Assembly (NCBI GenBank): GCA_016342745.1 | Contig: JAEINT010000003.1 | Span: forward strand, 248,001-312,000 | DNA length: 64,000 bases | Reading direction: 5' to 3' | DNA from: Labilibaculum sp. | GTDB lineage: Bacteria; Bacteroidota; Bacteroidia; Bacteroidales; Marinifilaceae | In this document: piece by piece, positions 44,153-55,200 of the stretch | Numbering within the stretch: the stretch's first letter is position 1 | How the letters are laid out: each line of letters begins with the position of its first letter | Notes under the pieces: model-generated | The model's input: only the letters and a program-made list of their open reading frames with translations | What the model was told of the DNA's origin: nothing | Database searches by the model: none | Translations under genes and position numbers: made by a program

Positions 44153-45049
44153 ATGAAATCGATTCACAAAATAATAATCGTATTGCCTTGCATTCTGTTA
44201 TTTTCATTTGCAAAATCAAATAAACAAGACAATATAATCGCCAAAAATGAAAAAGTTGAATTGGCTGGCAGTGGTTTTAAATTTACCGAAGGGCCAGCTG
44301 TAAATTCAAAGGGGCAAGTTTATTTTACAGATCAGCCCAATGATAAAATTCATATTTGGGATCAGAAAAAAGCTATTTCTCTTTATTTAGAAGGCACTAA
44401 AAGATCAAACGGAATGTACTTTAATGCAAAAGAACAATTGGTTGCATGTGCCGATGAAAACAACCAACTTGTCTATTTTGATGAAGACAAAAAATCTCAT
44501 GTAATTATTGAAAATTTTGAAGGCAAGCATCTGAATGCTCCCAATGATTTATGGATTAATCCAAATGGAGGTATTTACTTTACAGATCCGTATTATCATC
44601 GAAAATGGTGGGATGAAAATCACAAGGAGATTCAAGATACGGCTGGAGTCTATTATTTAAATTCAAACGCAAAATTAACTAGAGTTATTAATGACTTTAA
44701 AAAGCCCAACGGAATTATTGGAACTTCGGACGGAAAAGCACTTTACGTTGCCGATATTAAAGACAATAAAATATGGAAATATAAGATTGAAGCAGATGGT
44801 AATTTAAGTGATAAAACTTTTTTTGCTCCTCATGGTAGCGATGGAATGACGATTGATCACAGGGGAAATGTGTATTTAACTTCTGGTAAGATTTGGGTAT
44901 ACAATCCTGAGGGGAAGCTTATAAAAGAAATTGAAACTCCCGAAAAACCAAGCAATCTATGTTTTGGAGGAAAGAAAAGAAACATTCTATTTATTACAGC
45001 ACGTACTTCTGTATATACTCTAAAAATGAAGGTGAAAGGTGTTGATTAG
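44153..45049 (+). CDS. SMP-30/gluconolactonase-family lactonase
   Basis: 298 residues with an N-terminal signal peptide (~1-20). It is a six-bladed propeller of the SMP-30/gluconolactonase group: FTEGPAVNSKGQVYFTD (blade 1, metal-binding Glu), NGMYFNAKEQLVACAD, LNAPNDLWINPNGGIYFTD (Asn of the metal site) and DGMTIDHRGNVYLT (Asp of the metal site). The family hydrolyses sugar lactones, so a periplasmic or lipid-anchored role in sugar-acid metabolism is likely. The length is typical. A TATTTTTG -7-like box lies at 44126-44133. Confidence 0.86.
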   Translation: MKSIHKIIIVLPCILLFSFAKSNKQDNIIAKNEKVELAGSGFKFTEGPAVNSKGQVYFTDQPNDKIHIWDQKKAISLYLEGTKRSNGMYFNAKEQLVACADENNQLVYFDEDKKSHVIIENFEGKHLNAPNDLWINPNGGIYFTDPYYHRKWWDENHKEIQDTAGVYYLNSNAKLTRVINDFKKPNGIIGTSDGKALYVADIKDNKIWKYKIEADGNLSDKTFFAPHGSDGMTIDHRGNVYLTSGKIWVYNPEGKLIKEIETPEKPSNLCFGGKKRNILFITARTSVYTLKMKVKGVD

Positions 45050-45098
45050 GAAATGAAAAATCACTGAAATTTACCAAGTATAAACATTTATTAGCCCA

Positions 45099-45872
45099 AT
45101 GGAACAGTTCATCGACTTAAGCTCAGAAAATATAGCATCAGAACACATTTGTTGTGCAATATCTGATAAGAAATGTTCTGATAGTTATCAAGCTAAGAAA
45201 GATTGGTTGACGAAGGAGTTTAACAACGGATATGTCTTTAAGCGAATCAATGAAAGAGCAAAAGTATTTATTGAATATGGCCCTGCAGAAAATGCTTGGG
45301 TTCCCATTACAGCTCCAAACTATTTAAATATTAATTGCTTTTGGGTATCTGGCAAATACAAGAAGAATGGATACGGAAAAGAACTTCTGAAAATAGCTCT
45401 GGCAGATGCTAAAAATCAAGGGAGAGATGGTTTGGTAACCATAGTTGGGACGAAGAAATTTCATTTTATGAGTGACACAAAATGGTTTCTAAAACAAGGA
45501 TTTGAAGAAGTTGAAAAAATTTCAAGTGGATTTAGTTTATTGGTAAAGAAAATAAATCAGAATGCTGACTTACCTGTATTTAATACTTCTGTGAAAAGTG
45601 GAGAATGTCAAGAGAAAAATGGGATTGTAGTTTATTATTCTAATCGTTGTCCTTTTGCAGAATTTCACGCAAAAAACTCTCTAATTGAAACTGCTAAGAA
45701 CAGAAAAATTCCATTGCAAGTGATTAAATTAGAAACAATGGAACAAGCTCAATCTGCACCAAGTCCAGCTACTATTTTTAGTCTTTTCTATAATGGAAAA
45801 TTTATAACAACAGACATAAGTGTTTGTATGGATTCCAGATATGATAAAGTAATGAGCAAAATAATAAAGTGA
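45099..45872 (+). CDS. GNAT acetyltransferase with YoaP-like C-terminal domain
   Basis: 257 residues. The N-terminal half (~1-150) is a GNAT fold with the acetyl-CoA loop KYKKNGYGKELLKIA. The C-terminal half (~170-257) has IVVYYSNRCPFAEFHAKN and PSPATIFSLFYNGKF, the thioredoxin-like YoaP domain found with this acetyltransferase in several phyla. The substrate is unknown. ATG at 45099, about 50 bp after the lactonase gene, so co-transcription is possible. No signal peptide; cytoplasmic. Confidence 0.82.
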   Translation: MEQFIDLSSENIASEHICCAISDKKCSDSYQAKKDWLTKEFNNGYVFKRINERAKVFIEYGPAENAWVPITAPNYLNINCFWVSGKYKKNGYGKELLKIALADAKNQGRDGLVTIVGTKKFHFMSDTKWFLKQGFEEVEKISSGFSLLVKKINQNADLPVFNTSVKSGECQEKNGIVVYYSNRCPFAEFHAKNSLIETAKNRKIPLQVIKLETMEQAQSAPSPATIFSLFYNGKFITTDISVCMDSRYDKVMSKIIK

Positions 45873-46271
45873 TAGACGAAAACTTTTAGTATTGAACGTT
45901 TAGTACAATTATGAAATACCAATAAGACAAAAAAAAGGTTTGCTTAAAAATAAAAAAAAGTCAATTTAATTGATTTGTTACACTTACCATTCGTCCAATT
46001 AATTCTAGTGGATAATTCTCAAATAATATATTGTTCTTTTAACTTAAGTAATATCGTATTTTTACTGAGTGTAAATAGCGTTGGTTAAGTATCATGATTA
46101 GTAGTTTGTAAACAGATTTTAAGTGTTAATCAAAACTTTACATAGACTTAATATTATCGAATCTTGTGAATTGGTATTTTGTATAATTTAGGGCTTCTAA
46201 TAACCATTTTATACACACTTCGTGGGAAATTTATTTTCACACCATTTATTATCTTATTCACTACTAAGCCT
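45873..46271. other. Upstream region of the giant nuclease gene
   Basis: About 400 bp of very AT-rich DNA with no gene. The frame of the next gene is open back to a TTG at 46179, but residues coded there form a hydrophobic stretch unlike a signal peptide. A near-consensus -7 element (TATTTTG at about 46166) lies upstream. No terminator for the GNAT gene was found. Confidence 0.4.
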
Positions 46272-49200
46272 ATGTTTACATTTTACACATGTAAGAGGTG
46301 GTGTCTGCTGACATTACTTACTTTTTTTATGTCTATCCAAGCCAGTTTTGGGCAAGGATTAGAAGATTTTACAAACTTACCCCTTTCGGGAAGTTCATAC
46401 TTAACAGGAAATTTTGTTGGGAATAATTCAATAAATTGGGATTATACTCTTTGTAGAGGAGATAAACAAATTAATGGTAAAGCAATTTGTTTTGGTAAGA
46501 CAACAAGTTCTATTAAAGCAGAAAACATTCCTAATGGAATAAAAAGTTTTAGCTGTAAACTAAAAAAGGAGTATACTACTTCTAATACTAGAAAAGTCGA
46601 GTTGTTCATAAATGGAAATTCGGTTGGTGAGTCTGCTGAAATTGTTGATCAATTGGATTTTGAAATAAATGACATCAATATTGATGGCGTTTTTAGTTTA
46701 GAAATAAAGAATACTTCAAGTAGTGGGAAGCAAGTTAGTGTTGATGATATAGAGTGGACTGCTTATGGTTCTGCTCCTGTTCAGAGTTCTGCAAAAGCGA
46801 TAACTACTTTTTCGATTAATGGTACTGCAGGTTCTATTGACGAAGGAGCACATACAATTGAGATAACTTTACCAGAATCTACTGTGGTAACTGCTCTTAG
46901 TCCAGAAATTACAATTTCAGATATGGCATCTGTTTTGCCAGCAAGTGCCACTGCTCAAGATTTTACTAATCCAGTAAATTATACAGTTACTGCCGAAGAT
47001 GGAACTAATCAGAATTATGAGGTAACTGTTACTGTAGAAGTTCCAGTGGTATCGAGCATCTTAATTAATGAGATGGATTGCGATCAGACAGGAACAGATA
47101 CAAAAGAATTTGTTGAATTATATGATGGAGGAGCTGGAAATACTTCCTTAACAGGATATGTGTTAGTATTATTTAATGGAAGTAACGATGAATCTTATGC
47201 TACCTATGATTTAGATGGTATGACAACTAACGCAGAAGGTTTCTTTGTAGCTGGAAATGCAGCTGTTGCGAATGTTGATTTTACATTTGCAGATAACAAA
47301 CTTCAGAATGGACCTGATGCAGTTGCTTTATACAAAACTTCAGCAGCAAATATCACAAATGGAACTGCTTTGACTACTAATAATTTGGTCGATATTGTTG
47401 TTTATGATACTGATGATTTGGATGATACTGGATTATTAGCAGCATTAATTGCAGGAGAACAAATTAATGAGAATGGATCAGGTGATAAGGAAAATCACTC
47501 AATATACCGATCAACTGATGGAGAAGGAGGAGCTAGAAATACAACAGCTTTTATTGCAGGAATTCCAACTCCTGGAAAATCAAATACAAGCAGTAGCGAT
47601 GAAACAACAGTTGAATTGGCCCTATCAGCAAATTCAGGTTTGGAAGCCGATCAAACTGTAATTACACTAACTGCAACTGCAAGTAAAGAAGTAATTGAAA
47701 ATCAAACGGTAGATTTTAGCATTAGCGGAACTGGGATAACTGCCGATGATTATACTTTATCTGCAAGCCAAGTAACGATTTTAGCTGGAGAAACCATGGC
47801 TACATCTACTTTAACTATTGTAGATGATTCTGATGAAGAAGGAATTGAAACAATGACAGTTTCTTTAAGCAATCCTTCTGCAGGAATTGTTTTGGGTACA
47901 ACACTTACTGGCGATATTAGCATTACAGATAATGATAGTGATGGAAACGATGGATCGGAAGCCAAACCGTTTACCATTGCAGAAGCGTTTGAGTTACCAA
48001 ACGATGAAAAGACGACTAAAGTGCGCTATTATGCTTATGGATATATCGTAAGTGTAGGAACTGATTTTGAAGCTCCTTTTACAAGTGCTTACTTTATTTC
48101 AATAGCAGATTCAAAAGAGGAAACAAATTTTGATAATTGTCTGAACCTAAAATTGGAGGCAGGAACCAATCGAGACACTTGGAATTTGGAGAATCATCCT
48201 GAAAATTTAGGAAAACAAATCAAATTCGATGGATATAGAGGAGAGTATAGCTCGCATGCTTCATTTGAAGGGAATGCTGTAATAGAAGAATTGTCGGGTA
48301 CGCCTTCAATTCCAACTGTTGAGTTGGCTCTTTCTGCAAACTCAGGATCAGAAGCAGATGTCACAGGAATTACGATAACAGCAACTACATCAGAAGTAGT
48401 AAGTGAAAATCAGACTGTAGATTTAAATGTTACAGGAACAGGAATTACAGCTGGTGATTATACTTTATCAGAAAACCAGTTAACAATTTTAGCCGGAGAA
48501 TCATCTGCCATAACAACTTTAACGATTGTTGATGATTCTGATGAGGAAGAAGAAGAAATCTTAACGCTTGCTTTAACGAATCCTTCTGCAGGAATTCAAT
48601 TGGGGTCTACTATAACAGGTGATATTAGTATTACAGATAATGATATTGCTGAAAATGATGGATCAGAAGCTAAACCATTTACTATTGCGGAAGCATTAGA
48701 GTTGCCAAATGATGAAAAGACGACTAAAATGCGCTATTATGCGTATGGATATATTGTAAGTGTAGGAACAGATTTTGAGGCCCCGTTTACTGGAGAGTTT
48801 TTTATTTCTATTGCGGACTCTAAAGGAGAGACTAATTTCGATAATTGTCTAAATTTAAAATTAGAAGCAGGAGAGAATCGCGACAATTGGAACTTGAAAA
48901 ATAATCCTGAAAATCTGGGTAAACAAATCAAATTTGATGGATATAGAGGAGAGTACAGCTCGCATGCTTCATTTGAAGGAAATGCTGTAATTGAAGAATT
49001 ATCATCAGAACCAGCTTTACCAAGTGTAGAATTTGCTTTGTCTGCTAACTCTGGATCGGAAGCAGATCAAACCGTAATTACGCTAACTTCTACATTGAGT
49101 GAAAGTTTGGGTGAAAATCAAACTGTTGATGTTAATGTCTCAGGAACAGGAATTACTGCTGGTGATTATACTATATCAACTACGCAAGTAACATTTATTG

Positions 49201-52200
49201 CTGGTGAAACGACTGCAACTGCAAGTCTTACAATTGTTGACGATTCAGAGAATGAAGGAACAGAGACATTAACGGTTTCGATTACAAATCCTTCTGCTGG
49301 AATTGAATTGGGAACGACCGTAAGTGGTACAATTAGCATTACGGATAATGATGGTACTGTTGGTGGAATTTTGGCCAACTACGTTTACCTCGACCCAACA
49401 ACAAGTGACGATGGAAGTATTGTCGTGAACTTGACTCCTAAGGAATATGTTGCGACAGTAAGTCCAAGTCATCACATGACAAGTGTAAAAATACCAGAAG
49501 ATTATTATAGTGATGCTGTAGGGTATATTGGAACAGACTTACGTTCTCATATTCATACGATCATTGAGACTGGAGCTCAAGCGCAATCTTATAGTACAGT
49601 TTGGGACATGTGTGAGGATGGAGATCAAAATCCTAAAGATGCTTCACAGGTTTGGCAGATGTATGTTGAGACAGGAATTGCAAAATCGGCTCATGTTTCT
49701 GGTTCTACAGGATGGAACCGAGAACATACTTGGGCGAAGTCTCATGGCGATTTTGGAACCGCAAATGGTCCTGGAACCGATGGTCATCATTTACGAGCTA
49801 CAGATGCACAGGCTAACAGTTCTCGTGGAAGCCGCGATTTTGGTAATGATTCTCCAGGTTATACTCCTCCAAAATCAGCAAGAGGAGATGTTGCTCGTAT
49901 GATTTTTTACATGGCAACACGTTGGGAAATGACTGTTGATGATCTTTGCAAAGAAACAGAATCTGCTCCGCGTCATGGAAAATTATCTGATTTATTGCAA
50001 TGGCATGAAGAGGATCCAGTAGATCCATATGAAGTAAGAAGGAATAACGTAATTTACGGATATCAGCACAATAGAAATCCTTTTATTGATCATCCAGAAT
50101 TAGTACAGTATATTTTTGGGGAAGCTAAGGCTGATACCTGGAATGGTGGTATCGGAACAGAGCCATCAAAAATTCAATTATCTGGTGCTTTGGCTGATTT
50201 TGGAATGGTGAAGTTTGGAGAGGAATCTTCAGTTCAAAGCTTTACAGTTTCGGCAAATGAATTGGTAGAGGATATTGCAATTAATGCACCTCAACACTTT
50301 TTGTTGTCAACCGATGCGATAAGCTATGCTTCATCTGTAACATTGCCACTTAGTTCTGGTTCGGTTGCTGAAACTACTATTTCTGTAAAATTTGTTCCGG
50401 AATCTGCTATCAATACAGCGGTAACAGGAACAATTCAAATTACCAGCGGTGAAGAATCTAAAACAATAGCTGTTGCAGGAACAGAAGGTGATCCTGCCTT
50501 AATACCATTAGCTTTCTTAAATGAAGATTTTGAATCGAATACACATGAAAATTGGATTTTAAAATCGGAAGTTGGAGATAGAGCTTGGGCAACTACAGAA
50601 TATTCGGGTAATACTTACATGCAAATGTCGGCTTATCAGGCAACTGGAGATATTATAAGTTGGTTGATTACACCAGAATTGGATTTAGATGCTTACGATA
50701 ATGAAAAGCTGAATTTCAAAACCAAGAATGGCTATTACAAAGGAACAACACTAGAGGTTTTAATCTCGACAGATTTTGATGGTTCGGATGTTGCAACTGC
50801 CACTTGGCAAAGCTTACCTGCAACAATTGATGAGCGAAATAATTCTGCTTACGGATCTGATTTTGTCTTGTCTGGAGCAATCGATCTTTCTGCTTTCGAA
50901 GGAACTGCTTTTGTAGCTTTTAAATATTCAGGTGATGGAAGTGTTTTAACAACTACTTATCAAGTTGATGATGTTGTTATTGAAGGAAATAAAATTCCAC
51001 TAACAGGAACATTAGCAAGTAACTTGACTGGAGATTTATTATTTCCATATACAGAAGTGGGTGCTACTAGTGCAAGCCAATCTTACGAATTAAGCTTCGA
51101 TAAATTAGAGGGTGACATTAGTGTTAAAGCAAGTGATGATTATGAGCTTTCATTAGATGGAATTACATGGACAGCTACTTTAGCAATTGCAAAGACGGAG
51201 ACTTCGCCAAAGCAAATTAAGGTAAGATTTGCACCAAAAACGGCAGCTATAAATGGTACTACAGGAAGTATAACGAATAAAGCTAAGGGTGCAGAAACAC
51301 TTATTCTTAATATATCTTCTGAGCAATCTTCAGAAATTGCAGATGCGAATACTTTAGGAAAAGATAAAACTTTAGATATTGTATCGTGGAATGTGGAATG
51401 GTTTGGAGCTCCTCAAAAATCGAAGAGTGCGTCAAGCTTTACAGAGCAATTAGATGCTGTTTCTGCTCAAATTATCGAAATGAATGCAGATGTGTACGCA
51501 CTGCAAGAATTAGTTTCTGATGATTTGAATGGAGATTTCTTACAGCCATTAATTGATAAGTTAAATGAATTGGCTGGCAGTGAATTGTACACGGGAGCTA
51601 TGGGACCAAGATATTCTCATGACGATAGCGATCCAAGTACAGAATATCCTGCTCAGCGTGTTTGTTACATATACAATACAAGTACGGTTAGCAAATTGAA
51701 TGACTTTTCAATGTTCTCAGATTTGTACGAAGGAGGATCAACTACATCCATTGATGGATATACAGGAGATGCTTCTAAATTTTGGGCATCGGGTCGTTTA
51801 CCATACTTTTTCGAGGTTGAAGTGAATATCGATGGAGCTAGTGAGGTTCTTAGTTTTGTTAATATCCACGCCAAGTGCTGTTACGATAGTCATGCAAGAA
51901 AACTAGCAGATGCTAAATTTCTTTTTAATGCATTGAACACGGATTATTCAGATGATAATTTGGTGATTTTAGGAGATTACAATGATTACCTGGATGGAAG
52001 TATGTCAAGTGGTCAATCGTCACCTTATTCTTCGTGGTTTGAAACAAGTGATTATTTCGATCATGTTTTAACTTCGACTACAAATATCGATCACATTACA
52101 ATTTCGAATGAATTGTACGATGAGTATCAGATTTTAACGAACAATACAAGTCAGACAAACACTACAGTTTCGGATCATCATCCGATCATGTTGCGTTTGA

Positions 52201-55200
52201 AATTGCACTCTTATTCATCGGAAATACTTGTTGAGAATGCAGATGATTTGACTTTTAATTATGTAGATGTTGACAATTCAGAAGCTCCTTCCGATGCAAA
52301 ATCATACCTAGTAAAAGGTGTTGATTTAGTGGAAGATTTGACTGTTTCAGTAGATCAATCATTTGAACTTTCATTAGATGGTAGTACTTGGTCATCAAGT
52401 GTGATTATTCCTAAGGAGGAAGCTGCAAGTAAGGAAGTTAGCGTTCGCTTTAATCCTTCAGTAGCTTATACGGATAAGCTTACTGCTACAATTACACATC
52501 AAACGGAAGGTGCAAAAATCGTAAGCGTTTCTGTTACAGCTTACGGAAAACCAGATCTTTTGGCTCCAGAGTTTGTAGTTGGATATCCAACAGTAGATAG
52601 TTTTACGTCTTCCTCTTTTGTGATGAATGTGAAGCTAAACGAAATGGGTAAAGTTTACTTTGCAGTTTTAGATGATGGAGCAGAAGTACCAACTGTTGAA
52701 GCGGTAAAAGCTGGTACAGGATCTCTTGTTTCAGGATCTTTTGCAATTGGAACAGAAGAAATTTTACATGAAGTTTCTGGCTTAACACAAAACACTGCTT
52801 ACGATGTTTATTTGGTTGCCGAAGATGATAACGAGCCTATCGTTAATACAACTGCCGAGCCAGCTAAATTAGAGGTAACAACAAATGATCACACTTTACT
52901 ACCATTTGAATATGTTGTTACGGTAAGTGAAGGAGAACATTATCAGAGTACAGGTATTCCAGTAAATTATTACCAGGAAGCTGAAGGTACAAAGGCGGAT
53001 GTTTTAAAAAGCAAGTTGGCTGAAATCATTAACCTTGGTTATGTGTCGTATCCATACGAAGAAGATGGTCGTGGAGATGTTCCTGCAGAGAGTCGTAGGT
53101 TCGTTACAGGTGAAACACCTTTAGATGTATATGATATTATGGATGAAGCGGATCGTGATCCAAACAATCCAACAAAAGTATACATGATTTACAAAGAATT
53201 GGTATACGATGCTGATGCAAAACATTTAGGACAGACTGGTTCTCAAGAAAAGTGGAATCGCGAGCATGTTTATCCACAATCAACCGGAGGTTTTAAAAAT
53301 GCGAGAGCACCTTGGGGATCTGGAATTTATGCAAATGGTGATATCATTGAAAATGCCGGTGATGATTTGGCTTTGGCTCAATCAGATGCTCACCATTTAA
53401 GAAGTTCTGATAAAAATGAAAATAACAAGCGAAATAATTTCCCATTTGCGAATTCAACATCAGGAAGTCAGTACGAGCCGCCATTGTCGGCAAAAGGTGA
53501 TGTTGCTCGTGTTATTTTCTATTTGAATTTACGTTATGGACTAGATATTTCACAAGTCGGTTCAGTTGAAATGTTCCAGGAATGGAGTGAAATTGATCCG
53601 GTAGATCCTTACGAGGTAAGACACAATAATGTCGTTTACAAGTATCAGAAGAATAGAAATCCTTTTATCGATTACCCTGAGCTTGTAGAGTATATTTATG
53701 GAGAAAAAACCAATACAGCTTGGAATGCTGCTGAAAAAGAAACACAAACCATCACTTTTGCTGATATAACAGATAAAGTATATGGGGAAGAGGCTTTTGA
53801 GTTGACAGCTACTGCTACTTCTGGTTTGGATGTTAGTTTTGAAATCGTTTCAGGACCAGCAACCATTACTGGAAAAGAAGTTAGTATTACAGGTGTTGGA
53901 ACAGTTGTGGTAAAAGCTACGCAAATTGGAAATGACCAGTTTGAAGCAGCAGAATATGTGGAGCAAACATTTGCTGTGAGTAAAGCTTCTCAAACCATTA
54001 CTTTTGCTGATTTAACAGATAAATTATACGGCGATGAGGCTTTTGAATTAATTGCAACTGCAACTTCAGGTTTAGAAGTTAGTTTTGAAATCGTTTCAGG
54101 ACCAGCTACTATTACTGGAAAAGAGCTAAGTATCACAGGTGTTGGTACCGTTGTGGTAAAAGCGACTCAAACAGGAAGCGACGAATTTGAAGCTGCAGTA
54201 TCGGTAGATCAAACATTTGCTGTGAGTAAAGCTTCTCAAACAATCACTTTTGTTGATATACCAGATAGAAAATTGAATACTGGAATTGTTCTACTGTCGG
54301 CTAGTTCTGATGCAGGAAGTGCATTCGTTGTTAAATTTAGAATGATTAGTGGACCAGCAGTATTAATTGGTAATTCACTACAAATTGTAGGAGCAGGTGA
54401 GGTTGTTGCAGAAGCGTTTCAGGATGGTAATGAAAATTACTTGGCCGCAACGCCAGTACAGCAAAGCTTTATTGTAAGTAAGGCTTCTCAAACAATTACT
54501 TTTGCTGAAATAGCTGATAAATCATTAGATGATTCTGCATTTGCATTATCAGCTACCGCTTCATCAGAATTAGAGGTAAGTTTTGAATTAATCTCAGGGC
54601 CTGCAAGCTTATTAGGCAATCAATTGACAATAACTGGAGCTGGAACAATTACAGTTAGAGCAATACAGTTGGGAGATGATGATTATGAAGCAGCAGAGCC
54701 AGTTGATCAATCATTTGTTGTGAATAAAGCTTCTCAAACAATCACTTTTGATGATATAGCAGATAAAACATATGGGAATGAGCCTTTTGATTTGAATGCA
54801 ACAGCATCATCAGGATTAGAAGTTAACTATACCATCGTATCTGGACCAGTTACTTTATCTGGAAAGGAATTGAGTATTACTGGTGTAGGAACAGTTGTTG
54901 TTACTGCGAGTCAAGAAGGAAATGAAAATTACCTTGCTGCTGAATCAGTTAGTCAGAGCTTTGTTATAAATAAGGCAGAACAGATTATTAACTTTGAAGA
55001 AATAGCCGATCGTGAATACCGACCAGAAAGTGTAGGCTTAATATTGAATTCAAGCGTAGGTCTTCCAATTGCATATGAAGTAGTGAGCGGACCAGCAAAC
55101 TTGTCAGGGAATTCTCTTCAGATTAATGGAGCTGGTGTTATTGTTGTAAGGGCATCGCAAGCTGGAAATGAAAATTATTTGGCAGCTACTTCCATAACAC

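Noticed and set aside
46179-46271. TTG start of the giant nuclease
   Set aside because: The ATG at 46272 gives a normal signal peptide; the upstream residues form a second hydrophobic stretch that would not fit.
49528-49902. 124-codon overlapping frame inside the giant nuclease gene
   Set aside because: It overlaps the endonuclease I catalytic domain in another frame and has no signal, domain or start context.
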